A stretch of DNA of 64,000 bases from assembly GCA_947311435.1 (NCBI GenBank), contig CAMZKT010000009.1, forward strand, positions 1 to 64,000, read 5' to 3'. The notes under the pieces were generated by a model. That model was not told the origin of the DNA and ran no database searches. It saw nothing but the letters and a program-made list of their open reading frames with translations. The position numbers and the translations under genes are program-made. Position 1 is the stretch's first letter; the number at the start of each line of letters is the position of its first letter. Below are positions 38,230-48,532 of this stretch, in pieces. Source of the stretch: an uncultured Desulfocapsa sp. (GTDB taxonomy: Bacteria; Desulfobacterota; Desulfobulbia; Desulfobulbales; Desulfocapsaceae).

Positions 38230-39839
38230 ATATACTATCTGGAAAGATACCTACCTGCTTCTTGCAGAGTACCTTATGTATAGCAGTATTGGTATTTGGA
38301 GGATGCAGCGCGAAAACAATGGACTCCCGCCAGGCCGAGCCACCACCTGTAGCCCCCCCCCGGCAGATGGACAGAGACTTGGCATGGAAAGATTCTGTTA
38401 ATGATGTGTTCCATAACGAATCTGACCGGCCACCGGAACTCCCGGCACCACGATTCAAATCTTTAAGCCCTCTCGATAATGAAACGATCAGTATCAGTGT
38501 AGTGGATGAAAGCTATGGTCAGGTTTTACAGGCACTGGCTCATGCAGCAGCCTTGAATCTTACCATTTCATCGGCCACAACTTCAGTGCTTGGCGGTAAC
38601 ACCCGGCTCACAGCAGAATATCAGGATATGTCTGTTCGTGCCGTGCTTGATGCTGTCTGTAGAATGCTCAATATTGCCTGGCACGAAGATAGCGGTGTAT
38701 TGTTTATTGAACCCTATGTCAGAAAAATCATCGACCTCGACTTTCTCAGTTCCGTTCGCCAATCCTCCTTTGAAGTGGGCGGGGACGTTTTAGGTTCTGC
38801 CAACGGCGGTGGCGGTGATGAAGCAAATGCCTCCCCCCTGCAGGGGAGCTTTACTCTTAAAGGAGAAACCTCTGCTACGGCCACCGACATTTACAGCAAT
38901 ATTGAGGCATCCATGGAACAATTGCTGGGCGGGGAAGGTTCCTATGTCTTAAACCGTCAAACAGGAAGTCTCCTTATCCACTCACGACCTGCCACTGTCA
39001 AACTGACAGAAGATTACATAGCAGACCTGCGAGAGAAATATCAACGTCAAGTGCTCATAGAAGCAAAAATTATTGAGGTTGGTCTTTCCAAAAAACATGA
39101 GCTTGGTATCGACTGGAAAACCGTGGGAGCCGTCATAAGTAACTTACCACTGCCTACTGCCGAAGAAACATTACCACTGCGTACTGCCGAAGAAACATTA
39201 GTAAATATTGTTCCCGGAGTTGGTCAGGCAAACTCTTTTTACTCCATGACCATTAACTCAAAATATTCTGACATTAACGGTATTTTTCATGCTTTAGAGG
39301 AATTTGGCACACTCAAGATTTTATCAAATCCACGACTTAAAGCAATGAATGGTCAGTCTGCCCTGATAAGTGTCGGCCAGTCCGTTTCCTACCTGCGTAA
39401 CTTTGAGAAAACAACGCAAGGAACGGGGAATGATCGTACTGAGGAAATCACAACTGAAATTGGATCCGTGTTTGATGGCGTACTTTTAGGGGTAACACCG
39501 GTGATTGAGAGTGATGGCTGGGTTTCACTGCATATTGTTCCCATTAAAAGTGATCTTGTCGAGCTTGAAACCGTGGAATTTGGAAGCATACTCTCTCCCT
39601 ATCAAGTCACCCTGCCCAGGGTGAACCTGCGTGAGATATCAACCGTTGCTCGTGTCAAATCAGGGGATGTTGTCCTCCTCGGCGGTTTGATCATGGATTT
39701 TGATGATGTGGATGAAAACGGGCTTCCTTTCCTCTCTGACCTGCCAGGCTTGGGGCGGCTGTTTAGTTATGAGGCCACAGAAAAAAAACATGTGGAACTT
39801 GTTATTGCATTGCAAATCAAGGTGCTGGGAAAAAGGTGA
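38226..39839 (+). CDS. Secretin (MshL/PilQ/GspD family) lipoprotein
   Basis: Lipobox FGGCSA; secretin C-terminus VLIEAKIIEVGLSKKHELGIDW, LPRVNLREISTVARVKSGDVVLLGGLI. Confidence 0.94.
   Translation: MNILSGKIPTCFLQSTLCIAVLVFGGCSAKTMDSRQAEPPPVAPPRQMDRDLAWKDSVNDVFHNESDRPPELPAPRFKSLSPLDNETISISVVDESYGQVLQALAHAAALNLTISSATTSVLGGNTRLTAEYQDMSVRAVLDAVCRMLNIAWHEDSGVLFIEPYVRKIIDLDFLSSVRQSSFEVGGDVLGSANGGGGDEANASPLQGSFTLKGETSATATDIYSNIEASMEQLLGGEGSYVLNRQTGSLLIHSRPATVKLTEDYIADLREKYQRQVLIEAKIIEVGLSKKHELGIDWKTVGAVISNLPLPTAEETLPLRTAEETLVNIVPGVGQANSFYSMTINSKYSDINGIFHALEEFGTLKILSNPRLKAMNGQSALISVGQSVSYLRNFEKTTQGTGNDRTEEITTEIGSVFDGVLLGVTPVIESDGWVSLHIVPIKSDLVELETVEFGSILSPYQVTLPRVNLREISTVARVKSGDVVLLGGLIMDFDDVDENGLPFLSDLPGLGRLFSYEATEKKHVELVIALQIKVLGKR
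39144..39197 (+). repeat. 27-bp in-frame tandem duplication inside the secretin gene
   Basis: ttaccactgcctactgccgaagaaaca then ttaccactgcgtactgccgaagaaaca, one substitution. Confidence 0.9.
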
Positions 39840-39867
39840 TTTCTTTCATCAACAGGGAAGAATATTT

Positions 39868-40698
39868 ATGAGTGAGTTATTTAAAGCACTGCAAAAACTT
39901 GAAGAACAAAATGGTTCTGAAGTCTCACAGCCATTTTCCGCTTCCAGTGGCAGGCAGGCAGAAAAAAGTCCCCGGCCATACCTTAAATCAATCCTGCTCT
40001 GTGGTTTATTGTTGCTGCTAACTCTTTCCTGTCTGGGGTTTCTCTGGTTTGGCAGAGACTACTTCACACCTTCGTCGCCCATGGCAACAAAAAGTTCTGT
40101 AGCAGTCAAGGAGGATCAACTCCTGCCCAAGGCTAAACCTGTTTCCATACCACAGACCAAGCAGATTTCAGCCGAAGCCGAAGAGACTCTTTTACCGGAA
40201 CCTGTAAATATTGTGGAAGTAGACCCTATTCTTCCTGATGAGACAACATCACCTCAGAAACCAGTAAGCACAACGCAGCACAACATAATGGAGGGGAGTA
40301 TCCTTTCTGTAGCACCTCTAACAATCAGACAAGAAGTTCAGCTCCAAACAGTGAGCCTTGAACAGTTTATAGCAAGCTCCACTGATGAAATGGAAAAAGA
40401 GCAAAACAGAAACAGACAGAGAAAACGAATAGTATATCAGGCTGAGAAAATGCGGGAGGAGAATAATTTAGCACAAGCTCTTACTCTCTATAAAAAGGCC
40501 TGGTTATTTGGCCCGAATCCCGGTCTTGCAAATAATCTTGCCGCTATCCTTATCCAGTCCAGGCAGTATGAAGAAGCAGAAGAGTACCTGAAACAGGCTA
40601 TTTCACTGGCACCCGATGATGAGGATCTACGATATAACCTTAACATCGCACAAGAAGGCAGGAAGCGAAAAAAAATGCCACTAGCCAAACAGCAATGA
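39868..40698 (+). CDS. TPR-containing MshN-like protein
   Basis: MSELFKALQKLEEQNG start (trimmed from 39700), one TM helix, C-terminal TPR-like NNLAAILIQSRQYEEAEEYLKQAISLAPDD. Confidence 0.75.
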   Translation: MSELFKALQKLEEQNGSEVSQPFSASSGRQAEKSPRPYLKSILLCGLLLLLTLSCLGFLWFGRDYFTPSSPMATKSSVAVKEDQLLPKAKPVSIPQTKQISAEAEETLLPEPVNIVEVDPILPDETTSPQKPVSTTQHNIMEGSILSVAPLTIRQEVQLQTVSLEQFIASSTDEMEKEQNRNRQRKRIVYQAEKMREENNLAQALTLYKKAWLFGPNPGLANNLAAILIQSRQYEEAEEYLKQAISLAPDDEDLRYNLNIAQEGRKRKKMPLAKQQ

Positions 40699-40882
40699 AC
40701 CGCCCGGCTCTTTTCTGCTAAATCTTCGATATAAAAATGATTCTTCCCCGATATTCTGTAGTCACAGGTCCCCTATCCCCTAGATAAAATCAAGTTCATA
40801 AAAGAAAAATAATTTGATTAAAAAATCTTCAGCCCATAACATTAATTATGCTATTTTTAATTAACCAATCCATGGAGAAAAA

Positions 40883-41548
40883 ATGAACACATCTCGGAAC
40901 CATAAAAAAAACAAACAGACTATTCTCAGGAACGACAAGGGATTTACCCTTATCGAGTTAGCTATTGTTTTAGTTATCATCGGCCTTATACTTGGTTCGG
41001 TTCTAAAAGGAAAAGACCTAATCAATAGTGCCAAGCAAAAGAATTTTTACAACAGCTTTCTCAAAAACTGGCAGTTAAGTGTTGCATCATATTATGACAG
41101 AACCGGATATGTCCTTGGTGATTCCACAATAAACGGGGGGACAGCAGCCATCGTAAACGGGGTGTTTGACGACATTTCAGGCGCTAATTTTGGAGCTACC
41201 GGTGGAATTGATGAAACATTGAAAAAGGTTGGTCTTGAAGTACCCGTCAGCAATACAGCCAAGAGCGGTCAATATACGTTTAAAGGTGCTTATAGTGGCA
41301 GCCAACTCATCACCTTGAGCCTCTGGAAAGTATACAGCCACACAGATCTTCGTTATGCTAATCGCTTGTATTTACAGTATGTCCCCACTGACTTAGCTAT
41401 TGCCCTGGATAAAATCATTGATGGTCAGATGGATTCCAGAGCTGGATCCTTCAGGCAATACCAAGACAACGCGGACGCAACCAATGGTACATGGCCGGAT
41501 GCCAGCACAACTCCTACAGTAACCGCCTCTCTTCTCATTGATTTCTGA
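40883..41548 (+). CDS. Type IV prepilin-like protein
   Basis: Prepilin cleavage motif KGFTLIELAIVLVIIGLILGSVLKGKDLI. Confidence 0.9.
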   Translation: MNTSRNHKKNKQTILRNDKGFTLIELAIVLVIIGLILGSVLKGKDLINSAKQKNFYNSFLKNWQLSVASYYDRTGYVLGDSTINGGTAAIVNGVFDDISGANFGATGGIDETLKKVGLEVPVSNTAKSGQYTFKGAYSGSQLITLSLWKVYSHTDLRYANRLYLQYVPTDLAIALDKIIDGQMDSRAGSFRQYQDNADATNGTWPDASTTPTVTASLLIDF

Positions 41549-41603
41549 TTCTACGAAAGCTGACATCTAATCCGGAATTATTTTCGGATTAGAAGAAAAA
41601 TAT

Positions 41604-41699
41604 GGGACAGACCACGTTTGTTCGTTGGCTTTTTTACGATTCCAATTAAATTTGCAGCGTGGTCTCACCCTGGAATCAATTGGCTTCTGTCCCCTATTT
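41604..41699. repeat. REP-like palindromic segment (gggacagaccacg ... cgtggtct ... ctgtcccctattt)
   Basis: agaccacg 41609-41616 / cgtggtct 41658-41665; gggacag 41604-41610 / ctgtccc 41687-41693; tctgtcccctattt recurs at 42017-42030. Confidence 0.6.
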
Positions 41700-41756
41700 G
41701 TCCTTGTCTTGCTTGCCAATTATACTACCCTGCTGTATATTGAACATATGGCTACA

Positions 41757-41987
41757 ATGAACTCAGACATATATGATGCTTTTCGTGCTGCAGGTTGCGA
41801 TGAAGAAAAAGCTCGAAAAGCTGCGGAAGCAGTCTTTGAATCTCAGGCTGCCACCAAAGGCGATATTCACGAGCTACGAAAAGACTTTCATAAGATAGAC
41901 AAACAACTAGTTGTCATTAAGTGGATGATCGCTCTTGTTCTTACCACCACTGCAATTCCTTTTTTGAAGGGACTTATTATTCCGTAG
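41757..41987 (+). CDS. Small DUF1640/CCDC90-like coiled-coil protein with C-terminal TM
   Basis: MNSDIYDAFRAAGCDEEKARKAAEAVFES...KGDIHELRKDFHKIDKQLVVIKWMIALVLTTTAIPFL. Confidence 0.65.
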   Translation: MNSDIYDAFRAAGCDEEKARKAAEAVFESQAATKGDIHELRKDFHKIDKQLVVIKWMIALVLTTTAIPFLKGLIIP

Positions 41988-42061
41988 GTTCCTAGAGTAA
42001 CAAAAATCAATCGGGGTCTGTCCCCTATTTCCCACTATTCGATTAACCTTCAGGCAAGGTT

Positions 42062-43018
42062 TCAAGGTATCACAATATCCACCTGACCGTCAAAAGTAGT
42101 TCCTGAAGCACAATTGCTGACACCTAAGCCCGCATCACATTTGGCAAGATCCACAAAACTTATCTGATAGTCACAGCTATTACTCATTCCGTTATTATAA
42201 TAAACCTTCTTTCCTAAACTCGCTGTTGCCGTATCAAGACCTCCAGAAAGACAGCCATCACTGTCACTATACCAAACCTTCCCACCCCCCAATATAGTTA
42301 CTTCAATTTTTGTGTTTTGGGCATTACAAATATTCGCAGACAATTCTCCAAAACTTAACTCAATGACCAAATCATCACGGCCAACCGTGCTATCATAAGG
42401 ATTGGAAGACATTTCATACTCTCGATCTCCGTTGCTGTTTTTAGCTCCAAATACTTTATCCTCTCCCCTGCTCACAATATACGCCGCAAGATAATAGCCC
42501 TGTCCTGCGGTACCGATATTACCATTGTCCACATCTGTGGTGTTGGTAACACAAACCAGATCACTCCCGCCGCACCCCGCATTGGCTGGACTTCCCAGCC
42601 AAGTATAATAATTATCGAGTTCAAAAAGAATGGAACATAAAATCCCAGAATTTGTTTGAGTTAAGCGGTCAGTTACATCATAACCATAGGGCAATCCATT
42701 GGTATCTTTGCTGACAGAACTGAGATTCAATTCTACATAGGGCAATTCACAGGGAGGAGTAGCACAATTTTTACTGGGAAGTTTACCCCGACTGAGAGCA
42801 TAAGAAACAAGCGAATTCTTAATCATAGCAAGATTACTCTTCTCTTTACTGATTCTGCTCATCTCACGCATGTTTTTCATCATGCCTACACCTGCCGACA
42901 TCAGCAGCCCGACAATAACCAGAACAATACTCAACTCAATAAGGCTAAATCCTTTTTCACATGACTTTTTGGGCTTCCGGTACATTGATAGTTCCATTAT
43001 GTGTCGATTAAAGGGCAA
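42062..43018 (-). CDS. Prepilin-like protein with large C-terminal region
   Basis: KGFSLIELSIVLVIVGLLMSAGVGMM; Cys-containing C-terminal domain. Start may be an internal Met. Confidence 0.88.
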   Translation of the reverse strand: MPFNRHIMELSMYRKPKKSCEKGFSLIELSIVLVIVGLLMSAGVGMMKNMREMSRISKEKSNLAMIKNSLVSYALSRGKLPSKNCATPPCELPYVELNLSSVSKDTNGLPYGYDVTDRLTQTNSGILCSILFELDNYYTWLGSPANAGCGGSDLVCVTNTTDVDNGNIGTAGQGYYLAAYIVSRGEDKVFGAKNSNGDREYEMSSNPYDSTVGRDDLVIELSFGELSANICNAQNTKIEVTILGGGKVWYSDSDGCLSGGLDTATASLGKKVYYNNGMSNSCDYQISFVDLAKCDAGLGVSNCASGTTFDGQVDIVIP

Positions 43019-43112
43019 AGGATAACATTCAATACTTTAACTTTCATGATACAGTATTTGCCGATAATAAATCAAATACGCATCAACAATTCCCCCCCCA
43101 AAAAACCTTTTT

Positions 43113-44525
43113 TTATCGAATAACCAACATCCCCTCCCATTTCCCGCCACGATAACGCAAAGAGATTAACAGGCACAGGACAGCAATAAAGAAAACGATA
43201 CAGATCCAGGCCATATAGACGGTCATTCCCAGAAAATTAATCCCAACATACAAAGGGATCACCATACAAAAAAGCGTTGACCAGAATATCACATTCAACA
43301 AAAAACGGGTATCCCCAGCCCCTTTTAAAACAGCGGCAAAAAGCATATAAAAGACATCGAGAAAAATATAGAATGCAACCAGTTCCAGAATCACCGAAGT
43401 CATCTGTAAAATTTCTTCATAATTGCCACCCATGTCATCACCATTTATAAAGTTCGCTATTATGATTTCCGGGGCAAAGAAAAAGAGCAGACCAAGGGGC
43501 AGGGTATACAATAACAGAAGATGAATACCGCTCCATACTGCACTCCTGGCTTCTTCCGGTCTCCCTCTCCCAAGAGCCTGGCCAGTCATACTGCTGATGC
43601 CAAAAGAAAAGCCAAGAGCAGGCATAAAGGCAAGCGAACTTATGGAAATTGCAATATTGGAAGCAGCAAGGGAAACGGCTCCCATACGGCCGACAATAAG
43701 AATAAAAAAGGCAAACGCAAAAATATCGAGACTGAACTGCAGGGCACCAGGGACTCCAAAGCGAAACAGCCTGAAAAGAATGTTCCAGTCAGGCCTCATG
43801 ATCGCAAACAAACTGTATTCTCTTCTGCACGATTTACAAAAAACAGCCGGGACGAGAAAGAGCAAAATCACAGCCCACGCAATAACCGTGGCAATGGCGG
43901 CACCACGTATACCAAGTTCCGGCATTCCCCACACGCCATTAATCAGTGCATAGTTCAAAGGAACATTAACTAGCATCCCGGCTACATTTGCCAGCATTAC
44001 AGGCCTGGTCATCCCCCTGCCGGTAAAGAAGGCGGAGAAAGCCTGGATGGCAACATGAAGAACACCGCCCTGGCAGAGAATCCTGAAGTACTGTTCTTCA
44101 AGAACACGGATGGCAGGCTCATGACCCACCAATTGAAAAAGAGGGCTGCTTATGAAGAAAGCAATAAAAAGAAGAACTGCACCTGAAAACACTGTAAAGA
44201 AGAGCCCCTGCCACAACGACGATCCGACCTTATCTTGCTGCCCGGCACCATAATACTGGGCAATAAACACAGATATGTAACCGGCGATACCACCCAAAAA
44301 GCAGAGAACCAGAAAAGCGGTTACTCCTGCCGGGACAACTGCAGAGAGGGCATCCACATGATAACGAGACAGAAAAATCCTGTCGGTAAATTCCATGACA
44401 GTGGTGGCTGCCATGCCGGTAACCAAAGGAATGCAGACCCTTGAAACCTCACGATATCGACTTTTCCTACGCCAACTGTTCCATTGTCTGGGGATAAAGG
44501 AACGCATGGGGTTCACGTAAAACAT
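43113..44525 (-). CDS. MATE-family efflux transporter
   Basis: Twelve-TM MATE layout, TVMEFTDRIFLSRYHVDALSAVVPAG. Confidence 0.92.
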   Translation of the reverse strand: MFYVNPMRSFIPRQWNSWRRKSRYREVSRVCIPLVTGMAATTVMEFTDRIFLSRYHVDALSAVVPAGVTAFLVLCFLGGIAGYISVFIAQYYGAGQQDKVGSSLWQGLFFTVFSGAVLLFIAFFISSPLFQLVGHEPAIRVLEEQYFRILCQGGVLHVAIQAFSAFFTGRGMTRPVMLANVAGMLVNVPLNYALINGVWGMPELGIRGAAIATVIAWAVILLFLVPAVFCKSCRREYSLFAIMRPDWNILFRLFRFGVPGALQFSLDIFAFAFFILIVGRMGAVSLAASNIAISISSLAFMPALGFSFGISSMTGQALGRGRPEEARSAVWSGIHLLLLYTLPLGLLFFFAPEIIIANFINGDDMGGNYEEILQMTSVILELVAFYIFLDVFYMLFAAVLKGAGDTRFLLNVIFWSTLFCMVIPLYVGINFLGMTVYMAWICIVFFIAVLCLLISLRYRGGKWEGMLVIR

Positions 44526-44642
44526 CGAAACCCTTTTACCTGCTTCCTGAAGGTACTTTGCTCAAGTAAACCGTTCCGTCCGAGAATAATCAACACCTGA
44601 ATCCTGCCCCCCAAAAGGGAGCACGCCCAACCGATTCACCAA

Positions 44643-47027
44643 TCATGGATGGTCGGACAATGGGCTTGTAACAGCTTTATAATAATAGCGATTCAAATCC
44701 AGGAGACCCGACTGCACGGGCTGATCTGTATTGAACCGTTCCTGAAACCAGTCATAGTGTTCCCAGAAGTCTTTATTGGCCCGATTAATGCCATACTTAT
44801 TAAATCTTCTGGAGGATTCTTCCTGAGAAAGCTCTCCCAGGTTAGCCAGCAGATCGAAAAATTCCGGTAAATCATCCTGCTCAATGTCCACGAAATAATT
44901 AGGATAAGAACCATAAAATCCTTCAAGGAAATCTGCGTTATCCCGTGACGGATTAAGGCTTGATTTTTCATCAAACATAAAACGTACGTTATCATGCCAA
45001 CGATTGATAATCATTGAGACCACAGCATCAGTACCATCGTTTTTACGAATACGGATATAGACAACATTGGCATTAAAATCATTCACCAGGGAGAAAAATT
45101 CCGTCCCGGGTTGAGAAACAGACTGAAAGGCCTGGAGATAATCAGCCATCGTTTCATACGTATCCGGGAGGGGAGGATACTCATGCCCTTCCGGTAAATA
45201 GTTGACTTTATCAAAGCTGAGACCCGCCTCTGGAAGGATGCGATTATGCACCAGCTCTTCAATAAATTCCCGTTTGGGATTGTCTGTCCTGAACTCTATT
45301 TTACAGGGGAGTCCAGCATCATAATAACTGATACTTTCGGCTTTTATCCCCTTATACCAGGACTCCATCATCGGTCTTCGTTGTTCCCTGGGCATAAAAT
45401 TGAGAAAATAGCTTTCTCCCTCTTCCCGCAATCCATCCATATACAGGCGTACCGCCAATTGATGCCCAAGAGTTCCATACACATCAAACCCGGCTACAAG
45501 AGCATAGTAAATGCGCTCAAAGAGCGGATAATCTATGACCCACATTGTTCGCGGTAAATCGCCAAGTACCCCCCTATGTACCGATGCACTGTCAAAGTGC
45601 CGATAGACGGTCAATATCGGGCTATCCGTTGCCCTGTTCCCCTTCCAGACGGCATCATAGCCCTGTCCATCATAATTCAGACTCGTATAATATTGCTGCC
45701 GTGCATCATAATATCTCCATAAGGCTTTATCGTACTTGTTGCCAATGAGATCCAGCACAGGAAATTTGCTGCCTTTTTCGATGGGCATAATCAAATTGTC
45801 TTTTTGCAGTTTCAGAAACCCAGGATATTGGACACTTACATCATGATCCGGATCCAGAAAAAGAACCCAGAATTGATCCTGGATAACATTTAAAGCGATC
45901 TGTCCACGACAAACAGGCCCCCGAATAAAAGTCTTTATAATATAATGAGAGTTATCAAGAAGAAACTGGTAGCGGGAGCGCGGCGGGATTTGCTCAAAAG
46001 TTTGAAAGGGGTTGGCGCTTTGTATTGGATCGTAGCCAACACGGTGCGGTTTCTGCAACCAGTCCGGTTCGATGAACAGTTCCTTGATACGAGCCAACAT
46101 GGCATCGTCAAAGGGAAAAACCATATGGGTTTTATGAACTATGGTGGAATGGACTTTACGGAAACGATAATAAAAATTTTCCGTGCCGGGATCATCGTAG
46201 GGTCGTACCGTATCAATTAATTCAACGGGAGTCCCAGCAGGAGTTGTGGAACGAAGTAATTCATAATACTCCCTGGTATCTGTTCCAAACTTGATATGAG
46301 CGAGAAACAGGTGCTCGTAGAGATAGCGAGCCGTCATTACATACTTGGGATCCTGATTATTAAAAAAACGCTCCCATTTTACAATTTCCGCATCATCAGC
46401 CACCTTTGGTGTTGTCAATTCCTTCTGTTCGGCAAGCGACGGCCCTTTTTTTCCCTGCGCGAGCCAGCCGGCAATCAACTCAAACTCGCCCTTTTTCAAT
46501 GGAGGAAAACCAAAGGGCATCCCACGATTGGGATGTTTGGACAGGTAGCCGTCCAGTTCAATGGCTGTTTCAGAACAGGTGAGGTCACTTGCTTCCGAAT
46601 GGTACTCTCCTGTGGACTCGGGATTTTTCATCTTGTGAGCCAAAATCTGAAGCATAAGTGAATTATTCAATCCTTCAGAGGCTGTGTTGTCAACCACCGA
46701 ATGAAACCCTTTTTGCCGCCACTCTTCCGTGCTGTGCGCATCAATAAACAAACGAGTGGGGTCCATGGTGCTCAACCTGGTGGGGTTATACACTGGCTTT
46801 TTGCTTCCCCCCCGATCAAGCCCCTCATAGGAGTTTAACTTCAACTGGCAGGGAGAATTATAACAGGAATGGCACACCGCACAGCGTTTATCCAAAATGG
46901 GTTTAATTTCCTGAAGATAGTTCACCTGGTATGTGGGCAGTTGCACAGGAATCGGTGCCGGGGATTTTGGAACGCAACCGGTAAGGATAACCATCAAAAC
47001 AAAGAGTTGGATATGCAGATTTTTCAT
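44643..47027 (-). CDS. cti: Fatty acid cis/trans isomerase
   Basis: Lipobox LTGC; cytochrome-like heme motif CAVCHSC; overall Cti-like length and sequence. Confidence 0.92.
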   Translation of the reverse strand: MKNLHIQLFVLMVILTGCVPKSPAPIPVQLPTYQVNYLQEIKPILDKRCAVCHSCYNSPCQLKLNSYEGLDRGGSKKPVYNPTRLSTMDPTRLFIDAHSTEEWRQKGFHSVVDNTASEGLNNSLMLQILAHKMKNPESTGEYHSEASDLTCSETAIELDGYLSKHPNRGMPFGFPPLKKGEFELIAGWLAQGKKGPSLAEQKELTTPKVADDAEIVKWERFFNNQDPKYVMTARYLYEHLFLAHIKFGTDTREYYELLRSTTPAGTPVELIDTVRPYDDPGTENFYYRFRKVHSTIVHKTHMVFPFDDAMLARIKELFIEPDWLQKPHRVGYDPIQSANPFQTFEQIPPRSRYQFLLDNSHYIIKTFIRGPVCRGQIALNVIQDQFWVLFLDPDHDVSVQYPGFLKLQKDNLIMPIEKGSKFPVLDLIGNKYDKALWRYYDARQQYYTSLNYDGQGYDAVWKGNRATDSPILTVYRHFDSASVHRGVLGDLPRTMWVIDYPLFERIYYALVAGFDVYGTLGHQLAVRLYMDGLREEGESYFLNFMPREQRRPMMESWYKGIKAESISYYDAGLPCKIEFRTDNPKREFIEELVHNRILPEAGLSFDKVNYLPEGHEYPPLPDTYETMADYLQAFQSVSQPGTEFFSLVNDFNANVVYIRIRKNDGTDAVVSMIINRWHDNVRFMFDEKSSLNPSRDNADFLEGFYGSYPNYFVDIEQDDLPEFFDLLANLGELSQEESSRRFNKYGINRANKDFWEHYDWFQERFNTDQPVQSGLLDLNRYYYKAVTSPLSDHP

Positions 47028-47075
47028 TTTTCTCTCACCAGTTACGACTTATAATGCTTCCAGCACGGCAAAGAC

Positions 47076-48518
47076 TTACTTCCGCTCAATCGGCTTCAAT
47101 AATTCTTCCTCCGGCGGAACACAGGGGAGAGGTTCACCTATATATTCTTCAATATCCATGAGGTAGAAAGAGCTCTCCTCATCGGCAAAACTGATGGAAA
47201 TACCATCCATACCTGCGCGACCAGTACGACCGATACGGTGAACATAATCTTCGGGCTCGTAGGGAAGAGTGAAATTCACCACATGACTGACACCATCAAT
47301 ATGGATACCCCGCCCGGCAACATCGGTTGCAACCATCACAGGAATTTTTCCATGACGGAAACTCTCAAGGCGTGCCGTTCGCTTCTGTTGTGGAACATCC
47401 CCGGTAAGCAGGGTACTGTTTATTCCATCCCGGCGCAGCCTGTCGTTAAGACTTTTGGCATCCCTTTTCATATTGGTAAAAACAATAACCCTTTCACAGG
47501 CATCACTCTTTATAATGTTGTATAAAACCAAATACTTTTCATCTTTTGTGAGCATATACACCACCTGTCTCACAGTTTTAACGGCAACCTGTTCAATCTC
47601 GGTTTCCACCGACACCGGATCAACACACCATTGCGATGCCAGCCGGGAAACATCCTCGGTGATTGTTGCGGAAAACATCATGGTCTGCCGTTTATCTCTA
47701 TTGGGGATCTGATGGATGATGGAGCGAACATCGGGAATAAATCCCATATCAAGCATCCTGTCCGCTTCGTCAATGACCATGATAGAAGCCTCATGAAGAC
47801 GTACAACCCGCTTACGTGAAAAGTCAAGCAGCCGTCCTGGCGTGGCCACCAGAATATCCACTGATCGGGTCTTCAAATTCTGCAACTGTCGTTCGTAACC
47901 TGTCCCCCCATATGCTTCGGCCACCCGCATGGGTACATATTTAGCAATTGCCCTGGCATCTTTGGCAATCTGAATAACAAGCTCTCTTGTTGGTGCAATA
48001 ATCAAGGCTCTGGGGGTGCCATTTTCCCGTTTTATCCGTCGCTCCTTAAGGAGACGTGCAATAATTCCAATGAGAAACACGGCACTTTTCCCGGTTCCAG
48101 TGGAAGCCTTACCAATCAGGTCTTTTCCGGCAATGACATCGGGTAATGCTTTTTTCTGAATGGGCGTGCAGTACTTAAAATTAAGATCCGCTATACCGTG
48201 CATAAGGCCAGGCGAGAGCTTGAAATCATGGAACCGTGCCACCCCTTCCTCAGGTTCCACGGGAAATTGAGAGACAGTCCATTTTGTACGTCTTGTTTTT
48301 TTCTTCTCCAAGGACTCGTCTTTTGCAGAGAGCACAACGGTTTCTTGATTTTTCTCCGCCATTTCTTCTGTGACAACTGTCCTGAGCCTCACAGGATGGC
48401 TTGTCACTGCTGATACAAGCTCGTATCGTCTTACAAGTTTAAGTCTTTTGGCTCTCGTTCTGCTTTGTTGCAGTTGAATACGTCTTTTATTCATATGCTT
48501 CCAATGCCCTGCCGTCAA
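47076..48518 (-). CDS. DEAD-box ATP-dependent RNA helicase
   Basis: ASTGTGKSAVF, APTRELVIQI, DEAD, SAT, HRIGRTGRAG. Confidence 0.96.
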   Translation of the reverse strand: MTAGHWKHMNKRRIQLQQSRTRAKRLKLVRRYELVSAVTSHPVRLRTVVTEEMAEKNQETVVLSAKDESLEKKKTRRTKWTVSQFPVEPEEGVARFHDFKLSPGLMHGIADLNFKYCTPIQKKALPDVIAGKDLIGKASTGTGKSAVFLIGIIARLLKERRIKRENGTPRALIIAPTRELVIQIAKDARAIAKYVPMRVAEAYGGTGYERQLQNLKTRSVDILVATPGRLLDFSRKRVVRLHEASIMVIDEADRMLDMGFIPDVRSIIHQIPNRDKRQTMMFSATITEDVSRLASQWCVDPVSVETEIEQVAVKTVRQVVYMLTKDEKYLVLYNIIKSDACERVIVFTNMKRDAKSLNDRLRRDGINSTLLTGDVPQQKRTARLESFRHGKIPVMVATDVAGRGIHIDGVSHVVNFTLPYEPEDYVHRIGRTGRAGMDGISISFADEESSFYLMDIEEYIGEPLPCVPPEEELLKPIERK

Positions 48519-48532
48519 TAAACAACCGGGTG

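Noticed and set aside
41740-41990. Transposase gene to explain the REP-like repeats
   Set aside because: The enclosed ORF is a DUF1640-like coiled-coil/TM protein with no HUH/Y1 transposase motif.
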